Part shown: piece after piece, positions 9,191 to 20,172 of the stretch
Layout: each line of letters starts with the position of its first letter
Position numbering within the stretch: the stretch's first letter is position 1
Assembly: GCA_016213105.1 (NCBI GenBank)
Contig: JACRBN010000006.1
Location: 1-50,706, forward strand
Direction: 5' to 3'
DNA: 50,706 nt
Origin: Chloroflexota bacterium
GTDB taxonomy: Bacteria; Chloroflexota; Anaerolineae; Anaerolineales; Villigracilaceae
Position numbers and translations under genes: made by a program
Notes under the pieces: generated by a model
What the model was told of the DNA's origin: nothing
Databases searched by the model: none
What the model saw: the letters and a program-made list of their open reading frames with translations, nothing else

Positions 9191-9757
9191 ATGTTCACCC
9201 GTTTGATTCGCTTTGGATTTGTCCTGGCCCTGTTCGTGGGGCTGTCTGCCTGCAACCTGCCCGTCGCGGCGACGGATGAGGCGCAGGAGCCGCCGCTTTC
9301 CCCCGAGTTGATCGCGCAAACTTCGGTGGCGGCGACCCTCTCGGCCATTGGGACGGCCAGCGCCCTCGCGCCGATTCCTCCCGTCCCCGCCACGGCCACC
9401 GAAACGCCCAGCCCGCTTCCGCCCACCGAGACGGGCACACCCCTCCCGCTCCCCACCGCGCAAAATCCGCTAGTGTTGAAGGATGCCCTGTGCTGGGAGG
9501 GCCCCGGTCCCATCTACGAGGTGGTCAGTTCGGTCAAAAAAGACGCGCGCGTGCAATTGCTGGGACGCGGCAGCATCGGCGCGTGGTGGATCATCGACAA
9601 CCCGATCTACCACGATCCCTGCTGGCTGCAAGCTGACGTGCTGCAACTCGACGCAGGCACCGACCTGACGAACCTAAAGGTTTTCAATCCGCCGCCCACG
9701 CCGACCGCCACTGCGACCCACACTCGCACCCCGACGCCGATTGTGATCAGCCCATAA
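9191..9757 (+). CDS. Secreted lipoprotein with SH3-like domain
   Basis: 188 residues from the ATG at 9191, which has a strong AAGGAGG; the upstream ATG at 9140 overlaps the regulator gene. The signal peptide MFTRLIRFGFVLALFVGLSAC ends in the lipobox LSAC. A Thr/Pro-rich linker follows (residues about 50-90). Then comes a compact domain (LVLKDALCWEGPGPIYEVV...CWLQADVLQL) that resembles bacterial SH3 domains and has two cysteines that could pair. It ends in a PTPTATATHTRTPTP tail. A TACAAT box lies at 9166-9171. Function unknown; likely an outer-surface protein. Confidence 0.75.
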   Translation: MFTRLIRFGFVLALFVGLSACNLPVAATDEAQEPPLSPELIAQTSVAATLSAIGTASALAPIPPVPATATETPSPLPPTETGTPLPLPTAQNPLVLKDALCWEGPGPIYEVVSSVKKDARVQLLGRGSIGAWWIIDNPIYHDPCWLQADVLQLDAGTDLTNLKVFNPPPTPTATATHTRTPTPIVISP

Positions 9758-9862
9758 GAGAATGGGTCACAAGTTGAGGATTTGATAATTCTGTCAGAAG
9801 GGTTGACGGAGTATCCCGTATTTCGGAATCGGGGAAGAGGGAAAGGGTATAAGCTTTCACGA

Positions 9863-9891
9863 GATCCTGGAGAAATTCAGGATCTTTTTTT
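9863..9891 (+). terminator. Intrinsic terminator after the SH3 lipoprotein
   Basis: GATCCTG (9863-9869) pairs with CAGGATC (9878-9884) over 8 nt and is followed by seven T. It lies about 105 bp after the stop codon. Confidence 0.85.
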
Positions 9892-9998
9892 AATGCGATT
9901 GTAGACGAGCGCATTTTGTGGTTGTTACAATGGGAGAGTACGCAGTTTGTTTCAGCCTATGTTTTCCGGCAACAACGGATGCGGACTTACGCAGGCTT

Positions 9999-11168
9999 CT
10001 ATTTTCCCCAGTTGGGGGCGGAATTTGAGCGAGAGTATTTCTGGTCATTGGTTGGAAAGGTCAGGCGAATAATTTCACCCGTGTCCAAACTGATTTTGAA
10101 AATATTGTAATTGTAAGCACCGCCGATGACACCGTTAAAAGCAATGTATTTACCGTCTGGCGACCAGGTGGTATTGCAATCTGCCCATGAATCAGCACAG
10201 TTAAAAAAGACTATGGTCGCAGCATCTGAATCCTCTCCAGGTTTATACAACCAACGTAAGTTCGATCCGTCTATATTTATGGTGGCCACCCCTGTATACA
10301 TTGTCTTTAATTCTGGATCGAAGAAAACATGTCCATCATTTTCAATCGTGAAATAATCTCCAGCCCATTGGATGAAAGCAATTTGTTTTCCGTCTGGCGA
10401 CCAACTTGCCCCCCAGCCTTCCGTCAGATAACGCGGGTTTTGCCCAGAGGGGTCAATCAGGTAGATTTTCACACCATAACCTAGCCCCTCTGAAATAATC
10501 AACAGATCTTCCACTGGGGACCACTCTGCTCTGGTCACATTAATTATCGATGTCGGAAGTTCCCAACACACTGATTCTTCTGATTCATCGAGCGGCAAAA
10601 TACACGTTTTGCCTTCCTGCCCATTGAAAATCTTTTTGCACACAACCGCCAATTTTGTATCATCATAAGACCAACTGATCGAATCTACGCCTGTAAAGAT
10701 AGGCCATCCCCAACCATGATCGCCTTGAAGAGATAGCATCTCTGTACAAGATTCTGGTAACTCCACTGTTTTCAAAATTGGCAAGTTTAAAGAGGATGCC
10801 TGGTCAGCTGTTTTATTTTTGGTTTCTTGTATATCTACAATGCAAAGTTTATTAGAATCATCCAGGCAGCTAACTGCAAGGTAATTTCCATCCCTCGAAA
10901 TGGCTGGCACGCCTCGGTAATGTCCCAGCGATATTTGTTGATCTGGATTTCCATCTACAAAGGCAAGTACCTCAAAAATCCCTTGCTGTGGGTCAGAAAA
11001 CCGCCGAAAAACAAGCAGGCTTCCAGAATTTGAAAGTGATAATGGCAAAGGAGTCTGCGTTGGCAGAACAATGGTGGCTGTTGCCGTAGGCAATGAATCG
11101 AAGATTTGTGTGGGCGCGCAGGCGGTCAAGGCTAGGGCGAGCAGAATGAGGATGCTGCTGGTTTTCAT
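9999..11168 (-). CDS. TolB/WD40-like beta-propeller lipoprotein
   Basis: 389 residues. The signal peptide MKTSSILILLALALTAC carries the lipobox LTAC. After it come repeated blades of the PD40 type: 'W.PDGK.IAF' (SWSPDGKQIAFIQ, TWSPDGKYIAFNG), AEWSPVEDLLII and SWSYDDTKLAVV. Such propellers act as periplasmic or surface binding scaffolds; the partner is unknown. AGGAGG lies 8 nt before the ATG. The gene is visibly more AT-rich than both flanks, which may mark recent acquisition. Confidence 0.85.
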   Translation of the reverse strand: MKTSSILILLALALTACAPTQIFDSLPTATATIVLPTQTPLPLSLSNSGSLLVFRRFSDPQQGIFEVLAFVDGNPDQQISLGHYRGVPAISRDGNYLAVSCLDDSNKLCIVDIQETKNKTADQASSLNLPILKTVELPESCTEMLSLQGDHGWGWPIFTGVDSISWSYDDTKLAVVCKKIFNGQEGKTCILPLDESEESVCWELPTSIINVTRAEWSPVEDLLIISEGLGYGVKIYLIDPSGQNPRYLTEGWGASWSPDGKQIAFIQWAGDYFTIENDGHVFFDPELKTMYTGVATINIDGSNLRWLYKPGEDSDAATIVFFNCADSWADCNTTWSPDGKYIAFNGVIGGAYNYNIFKISLDTGEIIRLTFPTNDQKYSRSNSAPNWGK

Positions 11169-11187
11169 GTTTACCTCCTGGGATAAG

Positions 11188-11285
11188 AGACCCTAAAGGT
11201 CTGGGTCATAAATGGAAATGCCGTTGGTTTGATTGCTTCCGTTCAGAAATCTATCGTGTTTTGTAAAACGAGACCTTTAGGGTCT
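11188..11285. repeat. 15-bp inverted repeat AGACCCTAAAGGTCT
   Basis: AGACCCTAAAGGTCT (11188-11202) and its exact complement AGACCTTTAGGGTCT (11271-11285) enclose 68 bp. Each arm is itself nearly palindromic. It lies in the gap upstream of the beta-propeller gene and downstream of the glmS terminator. No gene is seen. Confidence 0.7.
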
Positions 11286-11366
11286 GGCACAAATCAAAAC
11301 GCTGCCCGCCGCCATTAAGTTCCATCCTGAGGGAAGAATGTTCCAATCTTACCGTAACCTGCCCAT

Positions 11367-11410
11367 AAAAAAAGACAGGCACACACCTCACCCATGTGTA
11401 CCTGTCTTTT
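11367..11410 (-). terminator. Intrinsic terminator of glmS
   Basis: On the minus strand AAAAGACAGGTACAC pairs with GTGTGTGCCTGTCTTTT (one mismatch) around a short loop, and the descending arm runs into seven T. It lies about 45 bp after the glmS stop. Confidence 0.85.
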
Positions 11411-11452
11411 GCTACCCAATTACCAATCCCCACTTACCAATTACCGTTCTTC

Positions 11453-13294
<1,842 letters not shown>

Positions 13295-13863
13295 AGAGAG
13301 TACCTCCAGATTGTTGAGTTAGGTGTAGTTGCGGCACAACAAAACAAGGCAATGCAAGATTGCTTGTCAGTGTGCGCAATGACATTCTTTGCCATTCCAG
13401 GGACGTTGTCCGCCCGGTCACCCGCGCGGCATTGGTCGCAAGAATTTGTTACTGGAGGGAAAGTATTTCGGGGAATGGCATCCCCGCAGGGCTTCCGCTG
13501 ATCTTTCGATTTTCTTTACCTTTTCCCCTCTCCCCTCGGGAGCCCCACAGGGGTGCTCCGCAAGGGTCGGGGTGAGGGTAAATTAACTTCACCGCGAAGT
13601 GAAGAACCCTGTTCCTCGTCAACTTTGGCTGCGGTGCCATCCAGAAGCAGAACTTCTGGACTCCGCAACGCGCCAAAGTCCATGCGCTGTCTTTCCCGGT
13701 TTGTTTGTGGCTTGCGCCTCCTTTCGAAAGAGTGGGTCGGGTTGCGAAGCGGGATTATACCCGATAAAACGAGCGAGAGTCCAAATTTTGTCCTGAATCA
13801 GCCCTGTTTTGTCCTGTTTCGGTGAAAAAAACGTTACGTTCTCCTGACAATGACTCCAGCCCA
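13295..13863. repeat. Repeat-rich intergenic region between glmS and the Tad-like genes
   Basis: About 570 bp without a convincing gene. 13350-13376 carries a decayed GCAATGCAAGATTGC hairpin like the 4940 and 38297 elements. 13469-13486 has a CGGGGA/TCCCCG hairpin. 13510-13582 has TTTACC...CCCCTCTCCCC facing GGGTCGGGGTGAGGGTAAA. 13588-13609 has a CTTCAC/GTGAAG hairpin. Short open frames here lack ribosome sites and run through these repeats. Confidence 0.65.
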
Positions 13864-13864
13864 G

Positions 13865-13893
13865 TTGACTGTACATATTCGCTTTGATATGAT
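13865..13893 (+). promoter_or_regulatory. Promoter of the Tad-like operon
   Basis: TTGACT (13865-13870) and TATGAT (13888-13893) are spaced by 17 bp. The predicted start near 13900 leaves a 15-nt leader holding GAGGTG before the ATG at 13915. Confidence 0.75.
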
Positions 13894-13914
13894 TGAAACG
13901 GCAGAGGTGCATCC

Positions 13915-14517
13915 ATGGCAAGACTATTGAAAAAACTCGCAACCTTTCGAAAACAGCGTCATTCCTCCCGCGGGCAAAGCCTGGTGGAGTTGGCGATTGT
14001 ATTGGCGTTGCTTCTGTTCATCGTGATTGCCATCGTCGAGTATGGATTCCTGTTGAACCAATATCTCGATGTGCTGGATGCCGGGCGCGAGACCACCCGC
14101 CAGGCCAGCCTGGGCGATCCATTCTACGACGACGGCACTTTGGACGGGCAATTCTTCACCGACATCGTGGCCCTGGCAGACAACTTCCTCCTGCCCATCG
14201 AGTTGGATCCCAACGAAGACGACCTGGTGATTTCCTTCTTTAGTGTCACGAACGGAAACGTGGTGCGCTTCCCGGACGAGGATGGCTGGAGCCGCTTTGG
14301 GAATCACTCCACACAATTTCCATCGGCCGACATCGAAGCCAGGCTGGATGCCAGCGCTCCGGCCACGGGCGTTCTCCTGATCGAGATCTACTATAACTAT
14401 TGGCAGACCCTGAATTTGCCGATCTTCTCGAATGTCATCCCCAACCCGATCCCATTGTACACGTATGCGATCATGCCGCTTTCCGCCGCGGAACCGACCC
14501 CGACCCCGATGCCCTAG
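13915..14517 (+). CDS. TadE-like minor pseudopilin
   Basis: 200 residues. A basic N-terminus leads to SSRGQSLVELAIVLALLLFIVIAIVEYGFLLNQ (about residues 19-47), the TadE signature of GQ..VE.A followed by one membrane helix. The remainder would be extracytoplasmic and ends in a short PTPTPMP tail. TadE proteins are processed by prepilin peptidase and incorporated into or presented with Flp/Tad-type pili. First gene of a three-gene set with its own promoter. No Flp pilin, secretion ATPase or TadB/C platform gene is adjacent. Confidence 0.82.
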   Translation: MARLLKKLATFRKQRHSSRGQSLVELAIVLALLLFIVIAIVEYGFLLNQYLDVLDAGRETTRQASLGDPFYDDGTLDGQFFTDIVALADNFLLPIELDPNEDDLVISFFSVTNGNVVRFPDEDGWSRFGNHSTQFPSADIEARLDASAPATGVLLIEIYYNYWQTLNLPIFSNVIPNPIPLYTYAIMPLSAAEPTPTPMP

Positions 14518-14532
14518 AAAGAGGTCATGGAA

Positions 14533-16152
14533 ATGACTGCCCTTACTCCTGAAATTTCCCCCAAACCAACCCGCCGCAATGAAAAGGGACAGATCCTGAT
14601 CATTGTGGTCTTTGCCATTGTCGGCCTGGTGGCCTTCATTGGCCTGGTGGTGGATTTGGGTCTTGTGTATATCAGCTACGGCCAGTTGCGCCGCTCGGTT
14701 GATGCGGCTGCGCTGGCGGCCTCCCTGCAATACCGCGAAGGATACACCATTAGTGACCTAGAGACTGCCGCCATCGAATTCCTGGTCCTGAACGGGATCA
14801 ACGACCCCGATGCGCTGGTGGAAACCTGCGCGGAAGACCTGATGCTGTGCGACACCAACGGCGACGGGAATATCACGGACAACGAACATCGCAAGTTCGT
14901 GCACGTGGTGGCCTCCATGCGGGTGCAGCTTGCCTTCCTGCCGGTCATTGGCATCACCGAGATTCCGCTCCAGGCCGAGGCCGTTTCCGAGGCCGCTTCC
15001 GTGGACGTGGTGATCGCCATTGACCGCTCGGAATCGATGACCTTCAATTCCTCCAAGGGCAACCCCATGCGCGACCCCTCGCAGTGCAATGCCGCCGACC
15101 CGACCGGTATGTTCCCGGGCGAATGCGACCCCTTCGAGGATGTGAAGGTGGCGGCGGCCGCCTTCGTGGACAACCTTTTCCTGGATAGCGACGGCACCGG
15201 CCCGGAGATCGGGTATGACCGCGTGGGCGTTGTGACCTTCGACCGCAACATTCATTGCAGCACCTGCAGCAATGCCGGCGACGGCCTCAGCCTGGGCCTC
15301 ACCACGGACGAGGGGCAGATCCTGCACATCATCCGCCACCTGTGGGTGTTCCAGGCCGGGGATGACGGTGCGCCTTCGGCCATTACCTCTGGTATGGATG
15401 GGGATAGCTGTGAAGACTGGGAAGGTTACCCGGATTACACCAATCCTCCGCGTGGCCCGTGCCGAAAGTACAATACGGACAATGGTTCCTACCTTTACTT
15501 CGAATGTCCCTCCGGCATCGTGCATAATAACTATGCTTCCTGCACCTCCACCAATATTGGCGGTGGGTTGGCGGCGGCCGGCAACGAGTTTGCCGAAAGT
15601 TTCCGCGAGGAATCCCTGTGGGTGGTTATTCTGTTGACCGACGGTGCGGCCAATGCCTCCACTGACCTCCGGAATCCATCCACACCAGGCTACCTGCCAG
15701 ACGGATTTTGCCCGCAGATCAACGATCAGCCTTATTGCCGCGATAATGAGGAACATATGGTGGGTGGAGTTCCCACTTATGTCAATACGCGCCACTGCTA
15801 CGACGTGCCCGGCATCGAGTTGGACAATCACGCCATGTGCATGGGCGTCGACGCCGGCGACGAGGATTGGGACTATGCAGGTGTCTCCGACGACGGCACC
15901 AATTACGATGCGGACGATTACGCCCGCGACATGGCCGATTGGCTGAGCCTGAATAACATCCTGACCTTCTCGATCGGTCTGGGCGGCCTGGTGGACAGTG
16001 CCTCTGTGGGTGACCCCGATGACGGCCAGGAACTGATGGAATATGCTGCCGGCGTGGGCGGCGGCCTGTACTTCTTTGCCCCCTCCGGCAATCAATTGCG
16101 CGAGATCTTCGCCGAGATTGCCGATAATATTGCCACCCGGCTTACCCGTTGA
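14533..16152 (+). CDS. TadG-like protein with von Willebrand A domain
   Basis: 539 residues from the ATG at 14533; the ATG at 14527 is too close to the AAGAGG site. Residues about 15-50 are the TadG/Flp-type membrane anchor (EKGQILIIVVFAIVGLVAFIGLVVDLGLVYISYGQLRRSVDAAALAA). From about residue 155 a VWA domain begins with the metal-site motif DRSES and has later 'VVILLTDGAANAST'. Many paired cysteines and acidic patches suggest a Ca-binding, disulfide-stabilised surface domain. Such proteins serve as adhesin-like parts of Tad machineries. The stop lies 14 nt before the next ATG. Confidence 0.85.
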   Translation: MTALTPEISPKPTRRNEKGQILIIVVFAIVGLVAFIGLVVDLGLVYISYGQLRRSVDAAALAASLQYREGYTISDLETAAIEFLVLNGINDPDALVETCAEDLMLCDTNGDGNITDNEHRKFVHVVASMRVQLAFLPVIGITEIPLQAEAVSEAASVDVVIAIDRSESMTFNSSKGNPMRDPSQCNAADPTGMFPGECDPFEDVKVAAAAFVDNLFLDSDGTGPEIGYDRVGVVTFDRNIHCSTCSNAGDGLSLGLTTDEGQILHIIRHLWVFQAGDDGAPSAITSGMDGDSCEDWEGYPDYTNPPRGPCRKYNTDNGSYLYFECPSGIVHNNYASCTSTNIGGGLAAAGNEFAESFREESLWVVILLTDGAANASTDLRNPSTPGYLPDGFCPQINDQPYCRDNEEHMVGGVPTYVNTRHCYDVPGIELDNHAMCMGVDAGDEDWDYAGVSDDGTNYDADDYARDMADWLSLNNILTFSIGLGGLVDSASVGDPDDGQELMEYAAGVGGGLYFFAPSGNQLREIFAEIADNIATRLTR

Positions 16153-16166
16153 CCTGCGAGGCTGAT

Positions 16167-17921
16167 ATGCAAAAATTATTTTCCAGAAAACGCACCTCCT
16201 ACCCCTGGACGAAACAGCGCAGCCCCTCACAGGCCCTGCTCGAGTTTGCCCTGGCACTGCCCATTCTCCTGATGGTCATCTTTGCGATTGTGGATTTTGC
16301 CCTGCTCTTCCAGGCCTGGCTGACCGTGGAAAACGTTGCCCGCCAGACCATTCGCTTTGCCGTGACCGGCGAATATGAACCCACTGACTGCGCGGATGGC
16401 GCGGACGTGGACCTGCTGCCATGCAGCAGCGATGACGAAGAGGATGCCGCCCGCCTCCTTTCGATCAAGCGCCACGCCACCAACTGGACGATCGGCCTGT
16501 TTACGGATTGGGCCGTCTCGCCCGATCCCATTCTGGGCACCGGCGGCGATAACACCGTGGTCGGTTTCTTCGATGTGACCGTTTGTTCCGCCGCCGACCG
16601 CGATTTGGACGGCGACGCAGACAACCTGACCGTCGTTCCGCACATGGGCACCCCGGGCAACTATGCCGACTGCCTTCCCAGGGAGGACGCCGGTCAACCG
16701 GGCGGACGCGTGGTGGTCATGGTGGACTTCAACCACCCCTACATCACCCCCTTCTTCCACGCGGTCTGGCCCTGGACGCACCTGGCCTCCTACCGCGAAG
16801 GCGTGGTGGAACGCTTCCGCGTGGCGCGCGCCATCGACGTTCCGCCCAACCTGAGCCTGCCCTCCCATACCCCGAGCCGGACGCCCATTCCTTCGGCCAC
16901 GCCCACCGCCTCCAATACGCCGACGTCGACCAGCACCTACACGCCGACACCCACATCCACCCCGTCGAACACGCCGACGTTTACATCGACGCCCACATCC
17001 ACCCGCACCTTCACGTCCACGCCCACGCCGGATTGCTCCAAGTTCTATTTCAATTCGGCATTCTCGCAGAGGACGGTCAATATCAGCGGCACCAAACCGC
17101 GCGCCAGGATTTCGATCCGCAACAACTCCTCGCAGCCCACCTATCTCCAGAGTATCAATTTCATCTGGACCGCCTACGACGCCGCCAACCCTGGCCAGAG
17201 CCTGGACCGATGGCAGTTCAATGGCAGTACCATCGTGGACACCAATGATCCCGACTCCTCCACCACCTGGACTCTGGGCGGCTCGCCGGGCAGCAACATC
17301 CTGCTCCCTGCCAACTCATCCAGGAACTTCGACTTCGATTTCTTGCTTACAGACAGCAACTGGCCGGGCATCGTGCCCGCCAATTCCTTTGGCCTGTCGG
17401 TCATGCTGACGAATGGCTGCCCGGTGAATATCGATTCAGAGAACACTCCCACCCCGACCCTTTCGCCGACCATCACCTATACCCCCACGGCCACCCTGTC
17501 GCCCACGGCCACCTTGTCGCCCACGGCCACCTTGTCGCCCACCATTACGCGCACCCCGACCATCACGCGTACGGCCACCATCACGCGCACATCCACCAAT
17601 ACCTTTACGCCGACCATGTCGCCGACCATTACCAATACGCCCACCAATACCTTTACGCCGACCATCACCTTCACGTCGACGAAGACTGGCACGGCTACGA
17701 ATACCGGCACATCCACCAAAACCTATACTCCCACGCTCTCGCGCACCCCGACCCCCACGGCGTCCGCCACGATGACGCGTACCCCCACCCTATCCAGGAC
17801 GCCGACCAGCTCGCCGACGCGCACTCCATCGCCCACGCCGACCCGCTCGCCGACGCCCATCGTCACCAACACCAAGACGCCCACGCTCAGCCCGACCGAT
17901 CCCTGCACAGACGGCTGCTAG
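16167..17921 (+). CDS. TadE-like anchor with two Thr-Pro stalks and a middle domain
   Basis: 584 residues from the ATG at 16167; a TTG six codons upstream is possible. Residues 14-45 are a TadE-type segment (SQALLEFALALPILLMVIFAIVDFALLF). A globular part follows to about residue 230, then a first stalk of TPT/STPT repeats (235-290). A separate domain of about 130 residues with two cysteines comes next, then a second stalk of about 155 residues rich in T, P and S, ending DPCTDGC. Very likely a cell-surface stalk protein. The stalk DNA holds near-identical 18-bp units (17484-17540), prone to slippage. The middle domain is not recognised. Confidence 0.8.
   Translation: MQKLFSRKRTSYPWTKQRSPSQALLEFALALPILLMVIFAIVDFALLFQAWLTVENVARQTIRFAVTGEYEPTDCADGADVDLLPCSSDDEEDAARLLSIKRHATNWTIGLFTDWAVSPDPILGTGGDNTVVGFFDVTVCSAADRDLDGDADNLTVVPHMGTPGNYADCLPREDAGQPGGRVVVMVDFNHPYITPFFHAVWPWTHLASYREGVVERFRVARAIDVPPNLSLPSHTPSRTPIPSATPTASNTPTSTSTYTPTPTSTPSNTPTFTSTPTSTRTFTSTPTPDCSKFYFNSAFSQRTVNISGTKPRARISIRNNSSQPTYLQSINFIWTAYDAANPGQSLDRWQFNGSTIVDTNDPDSSTTWTLGGSPGSNILLPANSSRNFDFDFLLTDSNWPGIVPANSFGLSVMLTNGCPVNIDSENTPTPTLSPTITYTPTATLSPTATLSPTATLSPTITRTPTITRTATITRTSTNTFTPTMSPTITNTPTNTFTPTITFTSTKTGTATNTGTSTKTYTPTLSRTPTPTASATMTRTPTLSRTPTSSPTRTPSPTPTRSPTPIVTNTKTPTLSPTDPCTDGC
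17484..17540 (+). repeat. 18-bp tandem repeat coding for TATLSP
   Basis: Three near-identical units of CCCACGGCCACCTTGTCG, one base different in the first. They sit inside the larger Thr-Pro stalk and are in frame, so copy number changes would alter stalk length without frameshift. Confidence 0.8.
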
Positions 17922-17955
17922 CGGCGACGGCGGAAGGAACGATCTCGTTCGATCA

Positions 17956-17989
17956 ACAGGAGGCCGCGCGTGAAAACGCGGCCTCCTGT
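17956..17989 (+). terminator. Strong hairpin between the Tad-like genes and the kinase
   Basis: ACAGGAGGCCGCG (17956-17968) pairs perfectly with CGCGGCCTCCTGT (17977-17989) over an 8-nt loop. It lacks the T-run of a classical terminator, so it may be a weak terminator, a processing site or an attenuating structure. A smaller GAACGA/TCGTTC hairpin lies just before it at 17938-17951. Confidence 0.5.
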
Positions 17990-18003
17990 GCATTCAACCC
18001 TCC

Positions 18004-20172
18004 ATGAAGTCATTCCAGCGAGTTCCCGTGCGTATTCTCCTCGAACGCTTGAACGCCTGGCAGATTCGCCAGCGTTTTGCCCTGCTCGAAGCCGCGGCCT
18101 ATTTTGTGCTGGTCCTGCTGTGGGTGTTGCTGGTCCCGGCCGATTATCCCGGCCGCTTCCTGTTGGGGCGGGTGATCGTGGCCGCGCCTGCCGTGGCTGC
18201 GGCCCTGCAGGTGTTGTTCTCCTTTTCGTCCCTGCCGAGGGAGCGGCGCGAGGCCTGGTTCTACCTGGGATTGGCACTCTCGGGCTGGGCACTGCGCCAC
18301 CTGGCCTGGATCTTCCTCGGGTTGACGCAGGAGATCCCCGCCGCGTTCTCCCTGGCGGACCTGTTCGGCCTGCTGGCCTATCCGTTTGCCGCCCTGGGTT
18401 TGTTCAAGCTGCCTGCGGGTTTTCGCCACGCCCCGGCCCGTTTCCGCTTTTTTCTCGACATGATCGTCAACTCGGGGGTGGCGGCCACGCTGGGCTGGCT
18501 GATGCTGGGCCGCGCCTTCCCCCTGGGACCCTCCCAATTCGTGTCCACACTCTATCCCATCGCGGATATGGTGCTGCTCACCATGGTGGTCAACCTGGCG
18601 CTTGCCGGTGGAATTGCCCGCGCCAGCGCCTACGTTCTGGGAGGCAGCCTGGTTGCCCTGACCCTGTCCGATTACGCCAACAGCATTCTCAACCTGTATC
18701 AAAGCGACCCGGCCGGGACCTTCCTCAGCCTGGGATGGATTCTGGCCTACCTGCTGATCGGCAACGAGGTGATCCGTGAACGGCAGCAGGGCGGGGATGC
18801 GGGCTTGCGCGTCCGTTCCGCGCGGATCGACTTGAGCACGCAGATTCAGAACATCCTGCCTGTGACGCTGGTGCTGGCGCTGGCCTGGTACGTTCTGACG
18901 GATTGGCGCCTGCGCGGGGAACTCTCCATGTTTGGCCTGGTGATGAGCCTGTTGTTCGTGGCCATCCTGATCGTGCGCCTCGGCATCCGCGCCGGGGAGG
19001 TGGAACTTCAGCGCTACTGGCAATTGTTCAGCAGCCTGGCCGAGCCGGCCTTCATCTGCGACGAACGCGGACGCATCCTGTTGGGCAATCCTGCCTTTGC
19101 CCGCCTCGACCAGGAAACAGCGGAGGAGGATCGCTGGGATAAGGAACTGTATGCCTTTTTTGCCTCACCTGCCTTGTCGCCCGAATTGTTGATGCGCGCC
19201 TCGCGTACGGTGGTTGTGGAGGAGGTCACGCTGGCGGGAACCCAGACCCCCTACCTGTTGAACCTCAGTCCGATCCATGCCGAAGGGCGGCGGAAATTGA
19301 TCGCCGGCGTGGCGCACGATCTAAGCGAACAGAAGCAGCAGCAGGATGCCCTGCGCAAGGCCTTTGCGGAGTTGCAGACGGTGCATCGCCAGTTGGAGGG
19401 CTTCAACGCGGAATTGGAAGCCCGCGTGGAGGAACGCACCCACACCCTGCGCGAAGCCTACACCCAATTGGAGGAGCAGAATCGCCAGTTGCAGGAACTG
19501 GACATCCTCAAGACCGACTTCGTCTCGATGGTTTCGCACGAATTGCGCACGCCCCTCAACAACCTGGGCGGCGGCCTGGAGTTGATGTTGAGCCGCGCCA
19601 AGGCCTCCCCGACCGACCAGGAAACCATGCAGTTGATGCAGCACGAGATTCACCGCCTGACGCGTTTCGTCGAGAACATCCTCAACCTCTCCGCGCTGGA
19701 TGCGGGGCGCTTCGAGCTGCGCCAGGTGCCCCTGTCCCTTGCGGTGGCGGTGGAGGAGGTGCTGCGCAAGCGCTTCGGCGCGGGCCTGGAGCGCATCGTC
19801 AACCGCATTTCCTCCGACCTGCCGCTGGTATTCACGGATGAGGCCGCCCTCTACAGTGTCCTCCATCACCTGCTGGATAATGCCCTGAAATACGCCCCCC
19901 GGGGCCCTGTTATAATTCAGGCCGCGCTGGAGGATCACAGGGTGCGCGTCGAGGTGCTGGATCAAGGCCCGGGCATTCCCGCGGACAAGCGCCACCTGCT
20001 TTACCAGAGATTCCAACGGTTGGATGCCCGCGACTCGCAATCCGTGTATGGATACGGCCTGGGGTTATACCTTTCACGCCGCATGTTGGAAGCCATGCAG
20101 AGCGATCTCTCCTACGAGACTCCCGCGCAGGGCGGGGCCTGTTTTTACTTTTATTTGAAGGTTGCCCAATGA
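18004..20172 (+). CDS. Membrane-bound PAS sensor histidine kinase
   Basis: 722 residues. The N-terminal 320 residues contain about ten hydrophobic helices of an unrecognised multi-pass sensor. Residues about 340-430 are a PAS domain (SLAEPAFICDERGRILLGNPAF). A coiled coil follows (440-500), then the HisKA domain with SHELRTPL (phosphorylated His512). The HATPase domain has HHLLDNALKYAP, DQGPGIP and GYGLGLYLSRR. The stop overlaps the response regulator start, so they form one pair. Its position right after the Tad-like genes suggests it responds to surface or envelope conditions, but that is inference. Confidence 0.93.
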   Translation: MKSFQRVPVRILLERLNAWQIRQRFALLEAAAYFVLVLLWVLLVPADYPGRFLLGRVIVAAPAVAAALQVLFSFSSLPRERREAWFYLGLALSGWALRHLAWIFLGLTQEIPAAFSLADLFGLLAYPFAALGLFKLPAGFRHAPARFRFFLDMIVNSGVAATLGWLMLGRAFPLGPSQFVSTLYPIADMVLLTMVVNLALAGGIARASAYVLGGSLVALTLSDYANSILNLYQSDPAGTFLSLGWILAYLLIGNEVIRERQQGGDAGLRVRSARIDLSTQIQNILPVTLVLALAWYVLTDWRLRGELSMFGLVMSLLFVAILIVRLGIRAGEVELQRYWQLFSSLAEPAFICDERGRILLGNPAFARLDQETAEEDRWDKELYAFFASPALSPELLMRASRTVVVEEVTLAGTQTPYLLNLSPIHAEGRRKLIAGVAHDLSEQKQQQDALRKAFAELQTVHRQLEGFNAELEARVEERTHTLREAYTQLEEQNRQLQELDILKTDFVSMVSHELRTPLNNLGGGLELMLSRAKASPTDQETMQLMQHEIHRLTRFVENILNLSALDAGRFELRQVPLSLAVAVEEVLRKRFGAGLERIVNRISSDLPLVFTDEAALYSVLHHLLDNALKYAPRGPVIIQAALEDHRVRVEVLDQGPGIPADKRHLLYQRFQRLDARDSQSVYGYGLGLYLSRRMLEAMQSDLSYETPAQGGACFYFYLKVAQ

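Noticed and set aside
11169..11452. glmS ribozyme or other riboswitch near glmS
   Set aside because: The structured DNA here lies downstream of glmS and is a terminator plus an inverted repeat; the true glmS leader (13295 onward) shows no ribozyme core I can recognise.
13553..13942. Short open frames in the glmS-tad gap
   Set aside because: They run through hairpin repeats, lack ribosome-binding sites and overlap the Tad-operon promoter.
14758..16257. 499-residue open frame opposite the TadG-VWA gene
   Set aside because: Shadow of a clear VWA protein; no start context and no recognisable domain.
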